The notes below the pieces were generated by a model that was not told where the DNA came from, made no database searches, and was given only the letters and a program-made list of their open reading frames with translations. From Sphingobium sp. SYK-6 (GTDB lineage Bacteria; Pseudomonadota; Alphaproteobacteria; Sphingomonadales; Sphingomonadaceae), in NCBI RefSeq assembly GCF_000283515.1, contig NC_015976.1, positions 2,512,501-2,576,500 on the forward strand: a DNA stretch of 64,000 nt. Direction: 5' to 3'. Positions 43,814 to 51,093 of the stretch are shown here, piece by piece. Position 1 is the stretch's first letter. Each line of letters opens with the position of its first letter. The position numbers were made by a program, and so were the translations under genes.

Positions 43814-43911
43814 GGTCGTGCGCACGAAGGACGCGCCGGGAGCGGCAGGCGGCCGGCGGGGACGGCGTCCTGCGCCCCCTGCCCCCGCCGCCGCGCCGGG
43901 CGCGCATGGGC

Positions 43912-44937
43912 TCAGCCCTTCTGCAGGTGCCGGCGGCCGAGCAGCTCGGCGATCTGCACCGCGTTGAGCGCGGCGCCCTTGCGCAGATTGTCCGAGACGC
44001 ACCAGAGCGCGAGGCCGTTCTCCACCGTCGGATCTTCGCGCACGCGGGAGACGAAGGTGGCATATTCGCCCACGCACTCGACAGGCGTGACGTATCCGCC
44101 ATCCTCCCGCTTGTCGACGAGCATGACCCCGGGCGCCTCCCGCAGAATGGACTGCGCCTTCTTCGCGCTGATCTCATCCTCGAACTCGATGGTGATGGCT
44201 TCGGAATGGCCGACGAACACCGGTACCCGCACGCAGGTGGCGACCACCTTGATCTTGGGATCGAGGATCTTCTTGGTCTCGACCACCATCTTCCATTCCT
44301 CCTTGGTCGAGCCATCGTCCAGGAAGACATCGATATGCGGAATGACGTTGAAGGCGATCTGCTTGGTGAAGGTGCGCGGCTCGGCCGGATCGCCCACGAA
44401 GATGTTGCGGCTCTGCTCGAAGAGCTCGTCCATCCCCGCCTTGCCCGCGCCGGACACGGACTGGTAGGTCGCCACCACCACGCGCCTGATCCGCGCGGCA
44501 TCATGCAGCGGCTTGAGCGCGACCACGAGCTGCGCGGTGGAACAATTGGGATTGGCGATGATGTTCTTGCGCCGATAACCGTCGATCGCCTCGGGGTTCA
44601 CTTCCGGCACGATCAGGGGCACGTCCGGGTCCATGCGGTACAGCGAGCTGTTGTCGATCACCACGCAGCCCGCCGCCGCGGCTCGGGGCGCATGCTCCTT
44701 CGTCGGACCGGAGCCGGCAGCGAACAGCGCGATATCCCAGCCGGCGAAATCGAAATGCTCGATATTCCGCACCTTGAGCATCTTGCCGCTCTCGCCGAAC
44801 TCGATCTCATCCCCCGTGGACCGCGCCGAGGCGACGGCGGCGATCTCGTCGATCGGGAACTCCCGCTCGGCCAGGATATTGAGCATCTCCCGCCCGACAT
44901 TGCCGGTGGCGCCCACGACGACGACACGATAACCCAT
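43912..44937 (-). CDS. asd: Aspartate-semialdehyde dehydrogenase
   Basis: 341 residues. It reduces aspartyl phosphate to the semialdehyde, the branch point to lysine/diaminopimelate, methionine and threonine. The NADP loop V-V-G-A-T-G-N-V-G-R-E-M, the catalytic cysteine in A-N-P-N-C-S-T-A-Q-L, and the later R-V-P-V-F-V-G-H-S-E-A (catalytic His) are intact. It supplies substrate to the pathway in which dapF (30 kb away) acts. Confidence 0.95.
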   Translation of the reverse strand: MGYRVVVVGATGNVGREMLNILAEREFPIDEIAAVASARSTGDEIEFGESGKMLKVRNIEHFDFAGWDIALFAAGSGPTKEHAPRAAAAGCVVIDNSSLYRMDPDVPLIVPEVNPEAIDGYRRKNIIANPNCSTAQLVVALKPLHDAARIRRVVVATYQSVSGAGKAGMDELFEQSRNIFVGDPAEPRTFTKQIAFNVIPHIDVFLDDGSTKEEWKMVVETKKILDPKIKVVATCVRVPVFVGHSEAITIEFEDEISAKKAQSILREAPGVMLVDKREDGGYVTPVECVGEYATFVSRVREDPTVENGLALWCVSDNLRKGAALNAVQIAELLGRRHLQKG

Positions 44938-45160
44938 GGACGCTTCCTTCCAAATAACGCGAACTGACAAGCGCCGGCGCATAGCCGATTGGCGCGGCGG
45001 GGCAAAGGCGGTTGAGGGGGGCGGGGCGGTTAGCGGTACAGACCTCAGGTCCTGCCGCTACCAATCCTTGCCCTCTTGCGTTTATCGTGCAGATGCAATC
45101 GCGATATCGGGCACAACTTCGAAATTTTCCCTTGCGGCGGCGGCGCTTCCAGTAGGTAAT

Positions 45161-45670
45161 TTGCTTATCCAAATAGATGGCAGTTTCGAAATGGATTGGA
45201 GTGAAATAGCCCTTCCCCTCGGTAGTCCGGAACGTGGAGAGTTTGGATTGCATCTGAACTTCACACTGCCGGATGCAACCGACAACGAACCCACGAGTGA
45301 ACGTCAAGCCGAAGCCGTTAAGCTGTTTTACCAAACAGACTTCGGCGAGTTACGCGGTAGCCAAGCCCACGCTCTTCTGTCGTGCCGCGAGTACGCCCGG
45401 CTATGCGCCGAAACCATTTTCAAACGATATCCGCCGGCCGTGCAGCATATAATGGGGCGAGCACTAGCAGCGTTTTTATTGTCCGACTCCCAAATGGTGG
45501 CGTTCGCTACAACCTGGAGCGATGCAGCTTTCAAGCGCGGCTCGAGTTCGCCACGCGTTCGAGGTTCGCGATTCTTCATGGATGTTGAGCACTTTGCCAG
45601 CTACCTTGAGGGCATGATGGAGCTGAGCGGCTGGACTATAGAGCATTTGGAGCAATTGCGGTTTCGGTAA
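45161..45670 (+). CDS. Orphan hypothetical protein of low GC content
   Basis: About 170 residues, no family recognised. The coding stretch is clearly more AT-rich and uses codons such as ttt, gaa, ata and tta that are rare in the neighbours, suggesting recent acquisition. Starts considered are TTG 45161 after TAGG, and ATG 45191 (M-D-W-S-E-I-A-L). It has a Y-Q-T-D-F-G-E-L-R-G segment and a helical middle (about 80-110). The reading frame stays open back to 44936 through the asd promoter region, but that part does not look coding. Confidence 0.5.
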   Translation: MLIQIDGSFEMDWSEIALPLGSPERGEFGLHLNFTLPDATDNEPTSERQAEAVKLFYQTDFGELRGSQAHALLSCREYARLCAETIFKRYPPAVQHIMGRALAAFLLSDSQMVAFATTWSDAAFKRGSSSPRVRGSRFFMDVEHFASYLEGMMELSGWTIEHLEQLRFR

Positions 45671-45706
45671 GCGCATTCCAACTTCCAGTCCGCGCATGAA
45701 TGCCCC

Positions 45707-46285
45707 CTACTCCACCCCCTCCCCAGCCTGTTCGCTGACATGCCGGATGCCCGGCTTGGCAGCGCCGGGGGCGAAGGCGAGGTGGCAGCTTTCGCAGGCG
45801 GTATCGAGGCGGCCGCCGGCGTCGAAGAAGGCGTCCTCGTTTCGGTCCTCGGCGGCGCGGGCGGCGCGCAGGGCGGCGGCGCGGACGTCCGCCACGGCCT
45901 TTGCCCAGCGCGGATCATCGACCCGCCGGCCGGGCAGCAGGAGGATGTTGGTCAGCTCGGCGAGCGCGAGGCCAGCGCTTTCCGCCTGATCCCACTCCGC
46001 GTCGGTCTTCGGGAAGAGCGAGCGCTCGCCATCCTTGTCCGTGACATAGCCCTGCCACTTCCAGATCGCGTCCGCCGAGAACTGGAAGACATGGGCCATC
46101 ACTTCCTGCATGGAGAGATCGAGCGTATCCGGCGGCAGGGCATCGGCGGGCACATCCTCCATGAAGGCGAGATTGCTTTCCTCCGTGGCATAATCGGCGC
46201 CGCGCATGCCCTCCTCGCTATCCTGCAGGCCATCACAGGCGCAGAGCAGCAGCGTCGCAGCGGGGATAAGCGCGGTCCAGCGCAT
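45707..46285 (-). CDS. Haem-binding lipoprotein, cytochrome c'-like
   Basis: 192 residues. The signal ends in a lipobox L-C-A-C (about residues 13-16), so it is probably a membrane-anchored periplasmic lipoprotein. A C-terminal C-E-S-C-H haem-attachment motif (about 170) in a helix-rich chain resembles cytochrome c' (the motif lies near the C-terminus in that family). The match is by pattern only. It lies 101 bases after soxR on the same strand, so it may respond to redox or nitric-oxide stress. Confidence 0.75.
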   Translation of the reverse strand: MRWTALIPAATLLLCACDGLQDSEEGMRGADYATEESNLAFMEDVPADALPPDTLDLSMQEVMAHVFQFSADAIWKWQGYVTDKDGERSLFPKTDAEWDQAESAGLALAELTNILLLPGRRVDDPRWAKAVADVRAAALRAARAAEDRNEDAFFDAGGRLDTACESCHLAFAPGAAKPGIRHVSEQAGEGVE

Positions 46286-46386
46286 GAGGGCTCCTCTCTC
46301 GCGGGTCTTTCCGAGCCGCTCTCCTAGAGCATTTTCCGGCCGGGTGGAAACAGCCACGCGCACCCGGGGCTCGCGCCCCCGCCCGC

Positions 46387-46845
46387 TCAGCCAGGCTCGC
46401 GACCGGCCATCGCGAAACGCGGGCCGGCACCGCCACGGGCCGCGCGATCATCGGGATTGTAGAGCCTGCACTTGCGCAGCGACAGGCAGCCGCAGCCGAT
46501 GCAGCCATCCAGCGCGTCCCGCGTTCGCTCCAGCGCCTTGATGCGCGCATCGATGGTGCGGCGCAGGCGCGTGCTGATGACGCGCCAGTCCGCCGCCGTG
46601 GGGGTGCGCTCGTGCGGGAGCCGCGCCAGCTCCCCGGCGATCTCCGGCAGCGTGAGGCCAAGCTGCTGGGCAATGAGCAGGAAGGACAGCCGCCGGATGT
46701 CCGATCGCAGGAAGCGCCGCTGTCCCCCGGCGGTGCGCAGCGAGCGGATCAGCCCCTTCCCCTCATAGAAGCGAATGGCGGACACCGAGAGCCCCGTGCG
46801 CCGCGCGAGATCGCCGATGGCGAGCAGATCATGTCCATGCAGCAT
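46387..46845 (-). CDS. soxR: Redox-sensing regulator SoxR
   Basis: 152 residues. The MerR-type helix-turn-helix is at the N-terminus (I-G-D-L-A-R-R-T-G-L-S-V-S-A-I-R-F-Y-E-G-K-G-L-I, about 10-33). The [2Fe-2S] ligands are Cys115, Cys118, Cys120 and Cys126 in C-I-G-C-G-C-L-S-L-R-K-C. Oxidation of the cluster by redox-cycling compounds activates target promoters. It diverges from the VOC-protein gene, whose promoter carries a matching inverted repeat. Confidence 0.95.
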   Translation of the reverse strand: MLHGHDLLAIGDLARRTGLSVSAIRFYEGKGLIRSLRTAGGQRRFLRSDIRRLSFLLIAQQLGLTLPEIAGELARLPHERTPTAADWRVISTRLRRTIDARIKALERTRDALDGCIGCGCLSLRKCRLYNPDDRAARGGAGPRFAMAGREPG

Positions 46846-46878
46846 ATCCTCGCCCTCCCGGTCGGCATTCTTTCAAGC

Positions 46879-46909
46879 TTGACCTCAACTTAGGTTGAGC
46901 TTGTAGTGA
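46879..46909 (+). promoter_or_regulatory. SoxR-type promoter in the soxR/VOC intergenic region
   Basis: The inverted repeat CTCAAC (46884-46889) and GTTGAG (46894-46899), spaced by four bases, lies between TTGACC (46879-46884) and a weak -10 TAGTGA (46904-46909). The 19-base spacing is the stretched spacing used by MerR/SoxR activators. It points to the VOC-protein gene 34 bases downstream. It also lies upstream of divergent soxR. Confidence 0.7.
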
Positions 46910-46942
46910 CCGCAAGCATGGCAACCGACTCGAAAAGGACCC

Positions 46943-47359
46943 ATGCCCATGCCGACATCTCTGCCTCTGCCCGGCGCCCGCTTCGCGCCCTTCCTGGAGC
47001 ATGTGAATCTCACGGTGCGCGACCCGCATCGCTCCGCGCAGCTCTTCATCGCCCTGTTCGACTGGTATGTCCGCTGGGAAGGCCCGGCGCTGAACGGCGG
47101 CCGCACCGTGCATGTCGGCGACGATCGCTTCTATCTGGCGCTCTACACCCAGTTCGGCATGGAAACGCCGCCGGAGACATTCCGGAAAGGCCAGCCGTTC
47201 AATCATATCGGGATCGTGGTGAGCGACATCGACGCGGTGGAACGGCGCGTGGAAAGCGCGGGCCTCGTCCCCTTTTCCCACGGCGACTATGATCCGGGCC
47301 GCCGCTTCTACTTTTTCGATCCGGACGGAATCGAGTTCGAAATCGTCAGCTATGGCTGA
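46943..47359 (+). CDS. VOC-family (glyoxalase/dioxygenase-like) protein
   Basis: 138 residues. It has a single vicinal-oxygen-chelate module, with F-L-E-H-V-N-L-T-V-R-D-P opening the first half and F-N-H-I-G-I-V-V-S-D-I-D the second. Possible metal ligands are His20, His88 and Glu133 (F-D-P-D-G-I-E-F-E-I-V). Probably a detoxification enzyme, regulated by SoxR. An AAAGGA ribosome site precedes the ATG; a second ATG two codons on is also possible. It overlaps the opposing TPR-2OG gene by 10 bases. Confidence 0.85.
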   Translation: MPMPTSLPLPGARFAPFLEHVNLTVRDPHRSAQLFIALFDWYVRWEGPALNGGRTVHVGDDRFYLALYTQFGMETPPETFRKGQPFNHIGIVVSDIDAVERRVESAGLVPFSHGDYDPGRRFYFFDPDGIEFEIVSYG

Positions 47360-49101
47360 GCCGGCACCGGCAGGGCATCGAACGCCACGGTCATGCGCGG
47401 ATGGGCGCTGGCGAAGGGGATCGTGCCGTGCCAGGCATAGCTCGGGAACAGGACCAGCTTGCCGACTTCCGGCCGTTCGACGCGGCGGGGCGGGAGCGAA
47501 AGGCCAAGGCTCGCATCGGGCACGCCGAAGACCAGCGCGCCGGGCACATCGCCCTCCGCCGGCGCCGCTTCCACTTCCGGCGGCAGGCTGACGTAGAAGG
47601 CCGAGCTGAGCCAGCCCTCCTGATGGATATGGCTGACATGGAAGCCGCTGTCCCGCAGGCGGATGGACCAGCTATGCCGGAAGCCGATCCACCCGGTGTT
47701 GCGGCGCAGGAAGGGATGCGTCTCGTCGCGCGGCAGTGTGGCCAGCCATTCCTCGATCTGCCGGTGCAGGGTGCGGGACAGCGCCTCGATCACCGGATCG
47801 CGCCGGGTGAAGAGATGGCCGCGCGTCTGCGTGCCCTGCCGCGCGGACTGGTCATCGGGATGATGGGCACTGGCGCCATGCATCCCCTCCAGCACCGCAC
47901 GCAGCTCGGCCAGGAAGCTCCCCCGGTCCGCATAGCCGGGCGGCGGCTCGAGCATGAGAGTCGCGACGTGGCGCTCCGGATCGATCAGCCAGCGCTCGCG
48001 CGGATCGTTGAGCAGGCGCCAGGCGGTGGCGAGATAGGCCCAGCCGGTCTGCTCGTCCGGCGCGAGCGCGGTGGCGGCGCGGGCATGGCGCTCGGCCGCC
48101 TCCGGATCGCCGGTCGCCAGCCGCCAGTGCGCGGCCTGCACGGCAGCGAAGGCATCAGGCGCGGGTCCGCCGGCCAGCCGCTCCAGCAGCGCCAGCGCCG
48201 CTTGCGGATCACCCGAGAAGCCAAGCGCATCGGCATGAGCGACGGCGAGGAAAGGATCGCCCGGGAAGCGGCGCACGGCCTGCTCGCTCCAGGCAAGGCA
48301 GGCGGGCCAGCGGCGCAGGCCCCGCGCCGTCCGGACGGCACTGCGCCAGAGCGCACGATCGCCGGGCCGGGCGCGCAACGCGGCCTCGTAGCCGGCCAGC
48401 GCCTCCTCGCCCTGGCCGATCTGCGGCAGGAGGCGGGCAAGCGTCTCCTGTGCGTCCAGTTCCTCCGGCCGGGTGGCGATGACGGCGCGATATTGCGCAG
48501 CCGCGTCCTCCAGCCGATCGAGATCGCCAAGCAGATGGCCGTGCAGCGTGCGGGTGAGCGCCGGAACGCCGGGACGCGTGACGAGGGCGCCAGTGACGGC
48601 AAGCGCTTCCTGCGCGCGATCCTGAAGCCGCAGCGCGAGCGCGAGGCCATGGCCGGCGCGGAAGCCGCCCGGCACGAGCGCGAGCGCGCGCCGATAGGCA
48701 GGCTCCGCCTCGCGCGCATCGCCAAGCCGCAGCAGCAGATCGCCCAGCGCGAGCCAGGCATTCACCCCATCGGGATCGACTTCCACCAGCCGCCGCCGGG
48801 CGACGAGCGCGGTCCCCAGGTCCTCCATCTCCTCCAGCAGGCTGCCAAGCGCCGCCCAAGGGCCGGGCTGGGCCGGATCGAGATTGATCGCGGCATTGAG
48901 GGATGTGCGCGCCTCCGCCTTCAGGCCCGCGAGGCGGCAGGCCTCCGCGAACAGCCAGTAGACATCCGCATGGATGACCTTTGCTTCCAGCAGCGGCCGG
49001 ATGCGCTCGATCGCGCCCTGCCCCTTCCCCTCGCGGACAAGCTGCTGCGCGCGGCGCAGTTCGGAAAGCTGATGATCGGAAAGCGGAGGCCGTGGAGTCA
49101 T
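47350..49101 (-). CDS. TPR-repeat protein fused to a 2OG-Fe(II) oxygenase domain
   Basis: 583 residues. Residues about 10-370 form roughly nine tetratricopeptide repeats (A-W-L-A-L-G-D-L-L-L-R-L-G-D-A-R-E-A-E-P-A-Y-R-R-A-L and similar). Residues about 380-580 form a double-stranded beta-helix dioxygenase: iron ligands in F-H-V-S-H-I-H-Q-E-G-W-L-S-S-A-F-Y-V, and the second histidine with the 2OG-binding Arg in Y-A-W-H-G-T-I-P-F and H-P-R-M-T-V-A-F-D. The TPRs presumably hold a protein substrate for hydroxylation. Convergent with the VOC gene. Confidence 0.83.
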   Translation of the reverse strand: MTPRPPLSDHQLSELRRAQQLVREGKGQGAIERIRPLLEAKVIHADVYWLFAEACRLAGLKAEARTSLNAAINLDPAQPGPWAALGSLLEEMEDLGTALVARRRLVEVDPDGVNAWLALGDLLLRLGDAREAEPAYRRALALVPGGFRAGHGLALALRLQDRAQEALAVTGALVTRPGVPALTRTLHGHLLGDLDRLEDAAAQYRAVIATRPEELDAQETLARLLPQIGQGEEALAGYEAALRARPGDRALWRSAVRTARGLRRWPACLAWSEQAVRRFPGDPFLAVAHADALGFSGDPQAALALLERLAGGPAPDAFAAVQAAHWRLATGDPEAAERHARAATALAPDEQTGWAYLATAWRLLNDPRERWLIDPERHVATLMLEPPPGYADRGSFLAELRAVLEGMHGASAHHPDDQSARQGTQTRGHLFTRRDPVIEALSRTLHRQIEEWLATLPRDETHPFLRRNTGWIGFRHSWSIRLRDSGFHVSHIHQEGWLSSAFYVSLPPEVEAAPAEGDVPGALVFGVPDASLGLSLPPRRVERPEVGKLVLFPSYAWHGTIPFASAHPRMTVAFDALPVPAQP

Positions 49102-49183
49102 GCCATGTTATCGCGGCGCGGCTGCGAGGACGCAACGCCCTTGTGCGGATGGCGGAGATGAAAACCGGCCTGCAGAGCACATG

Positions 49184-49208
49184 AAAACGGGCGGGAAGCA
49201 CCCGCCCG
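49184..49208 (-). terminator. Rho-independent terminator after rplS
   Basis: On the minus strand CGGGCGGG-TGCTT-CCCGCCCG is followed immediately by TTTT, with an 8-bp perfect stem and a 5-base loop. It begins 45 bases past the rplS stop and closes the ribosomal/SRP operon. Confidence 0.92.
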
Positions 49209-49252
49209 GTTCCGGAAATATCGCTGTACCGGCAGAACCGGCGACGCGGCGC

Positions 49253-49624
49253 TTACTGAGCGTCGTTGCGGACGTCGCGGCGCTCGGCAATGCGCGCGCG
49301 CTTGCCGGTGCGGCCACGCAGATAATAGAGCTTGGCGCGACGCACGACGCCCTTGCGGACGACCGTGATGCTCTCGACGTTCGGCGAATAGAGCGGGAAC
49401 ACGCGCTCGACGCCCTCACCGAAGCTGATCTTGCGCACGGTGAAGTTGGAGCCCATGCCCTTGTTCGAGCGCGCGATGCACACGCCTTCGAAATTCTGGA
49501 CGCGGGTACGCTCGCCCTCGACGACCTTCACGCCGACGCGCACGGTGTCGCCCGGACGGAAATCCGGAATATCCTTGGAGATGGCGGCAATCGATTCCGC
49601 CTCGATGGTCTGCAGCAGGTTCAT
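49253..49624 (-). CDS. rplS: Ribosomal protein bL19
   Basis: 123 residues, normal length. bL19 sits at the 30S-50S interface. The family core [30 protein letters not shown] and [17 protein letters not shown] is intact. It lies 44 bases after trmD, the usual order, and ends at a strong terminator. Confidence 0.97.
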   Translation of the reverse strand: MNLLQTIEAESIAAISKDIPDFRPGDTVRVGVKVVEGERTRVQNFEGVCIARSNKGMGSNFTVRKISFGEGVERVFPLYSPNVESITVVRKGVVRRAKLYYLRGRTGKRARIAERRDVRNDAQ

Positions 49625-49668
49625 TGGTCCTGTCTTCCTTCGTCTGTTCGTCGCGCGCCAGAGGCAGG

Positions 49669-50370
49669 TCAGTCCCGAACGCTCCTGTAGCGTTCCCAGA
49701 GGTCCGGCCTGCGTAACCGTGTATCATCCTCCGCCCTTTGTTTCCGCCAGGCGGCGATCTTCGCATGATCCCCCGATCGCAACACTTCGGGGATTGTGCG
49801 CCCTTCCCATTCAGCAGGTCGGGTATAGTGGGGATATTCGAGGAGGCCGCTTTCAAACGATTCCTCATCTCCACTCGAAGCGGCGCCCATTACGCCGGGA
49901 AGCAGCCGAATGCAAGCGTCCAGCAGCATGAAGGCCCCGATTTCCCCGCCGGAAAGCACGATGTCGCTCATCGAGACCTGCTCGATGGCGCGCGCCTCGA
50001 ACAGCCGCTCGTCGAACCCCTCGAACCGGCCGCACAGGATGGTGACGCCCGGCCCGGCGGCAAGATCGCGCACGCGCGCCTGCGTGATCGGCGCGCCGCG
50101 CGGCGTCATCGCCAGCACCGGCAGCCCCGGCCGCGCCGCCCGGGCATGATCGACCGCCCGCGCCAGCACGTCCGCGCGCAGCACCATCCCCGCCCCGCCC
50201 CCGGCCGGCGTATCGTCCACGCTCTTGTGCCTGTCCGTCGCGAAATCCCGGATCTGGATGGGATCGCAGGCCCATTTCCCCTCGGACAGCGCCCGCCCCG
50301 CGAGCGAAATGCCGAGCGGCCCGGGAAACATCTCGGGATAGAGGGTGAGGATCTGGGCGATGAAGGTCAT
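49669..50370 (-). CDS. trmD: tRNA (guanine-N1)-methyltransferase TrmD
   Basis: 233 residues. This essential SPOUT-fold enzyme makes m1G37 to prevent frameshifting. Knot-forming segments are present: [22 protein letters not shown], and [10 protein letters not shown]. Unusually, its ATG overlaps the stop codon of a vapC toxin gene (TGA at 50367-50369), so the normal rimM-trmD neighbourhood is interrupted and trmD translation is probably coupled to the toxin. Confidence 0.96.
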   Translation of the reverse strand: MTFIAQILTLYPEMFPGPLGISLAGRALSEGKWACDPIQIRDFATDRHKSVDDTPAGGGAGMVLRADVLARAVDHARAARPGLPVLAMTPRGAPITQARVRDLAAGPGVTILCGRFEGFDERLFEARAIEQVSMSDIVLSGGEIGAFMLLDACIRLLPGVMGAASSGDEESFESGLLEYPHYTRPAEWEGRTIPEVLRSGDHAKIAAWRKQRAEDDTRLRRPDLWERYRSVRD

Positions 50371-50753
50371 GGGGAAAGAGTCCAGTTCTCGGTCTTCAGG
50401 CCGGGCACATCGGCGAAATCCGCCTCATTGTTGGTGATCACCGTCGCGCCGATGCTGAGGGCGTGCGCGGCCAGCAGGCGATCGAAGCGAGCGCGCCTGA
50501 ATGGCAGGCGGGCATATTCGCGCGCGGCGGCTTCATCGAAAGCGACGAGGGGAATCGCGCGAAGGAAGGCATCGAGAATCTCCTGACGCGGCGGCTTTCC
50601 ATTCCAGCTGCCGAGCGCCACCTCCGCGAAGCTGATCGCGGAGATGGCGACATCGCCCGGGTAGCAAGACGCAAGGCGCCTGTTCAGCACGGAGTCGGCC
50701 TCGCCGCCCATCGCGTAAATGGCGAGATCGGAATCAATGAGATAATGCGTCAC
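50367..50753 (-). CDS. VapC-like PIN-domain toxin
   Basis: 128 residues from a GTG start overlapping the antitoxin stop (GTGA). The PIN-domain ribonuclease acidic residues are visible: Asp7 in L-I-D-S-D, Glu44 in S-F-A-E-V, Asp91 in F-D-R-L-L-A-A-H-A, and the terminal T-N-N-E-A-D-F with Asp112. These predict an active RNase that cuts specific RNAs unless bound by the antitoxin. Its own stop overlaps the trmD start. The two overlaps make a compact antitoxin-toxin-trmD unit. Confidence 0.9.
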   Translation of the reverse strand: MTHYLIDSDLAIYAMGGEADSVLNRRLASCYPGDVAISAISFAEVALGSWNGKPPRQEILDAFLRAIPLVAFDEAAAREYARLPFRRARFDRLLAAHALSIGATVITNNEADFADVPGLKTENWTLSP

Positions 50754-51028
50754 TCGCCGGACAATGCCTTGCGCCGGGCGACCGTACTGGGGCGGTCCTC
50801 GAAATCCTCACGGGGCGCTGGGCTGAAGCCGGGCAGCTTCCCCGCGAAGCCACTGACGTCGATCGTCCTGCGGGGCTGCTCGACCGGCTCGACGCGAAAG
50901 GCCATGCGACCTTCCCGCAATATGCGCACCTCGGTGCCTTCCGGCACGCCAAGCCCCTTCGGCAAGCGCAGGGCCACCGAATTGCCGGACTTGAACGTCC
51001 TGCCCATATATTCCTTATCGTCGCTCAT
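50750..51028 (-). CDS. VapB/AbrB-type antitoxin
   Basis: 92 residues. The N-terminal swapped-hairpin DNA-binding domain is typical: F-K-S-G-N-S-V-A-L-R-L-P-K-G-L-G-V-P-E-G-T-E-V (about 12-35). The C-terminal half (I-D-V-S-G-F-A-G-K-L-P-G-F, then acidic) should wrap the toxin. ATG 51028 was used; ATG 51007, which has AGGA four bases upstream, is a good alternative. It sits directly behind its own promoter and palindromic operator. Confidence 0.88.
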   Translation of the reverse strand: MSDDKEYMGRTFKSGNSVALRLPKGLGVPEGTEVRILREGRMAFRVEPVEQPRRTIDVSGFAGKLPGFSPAPREDFEDRPSTVARRKALSGE

Positions 51029-51039
51029 CGGAGTCTTTC

Positions 51040-51080
51040 GTATATACAGAATGTATATACTTCATGCCGTGACTCGTCAA
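51040..51080 (-). promoter_or_regulatory. VapBC promoter with palindromic operator
   Basis: On the minus strand TTGACG (51080-51075), exactly 17 bases, then TATACA (51057-51052) forms a near-consensus sigma70 promoter. A perfect inverted repeat, GTATATAC at 51040-51047 and again at 51053-51060 with a 5-base spacer, covers the -10 element. This is the expected arrangement for autorepression by a VapB-VapC complex. The leader to the antitoxin ATG is only about 17 bases. Confidence 0.85.
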
Positions 51081-51093
51081 TCGGCGCCCCTGC

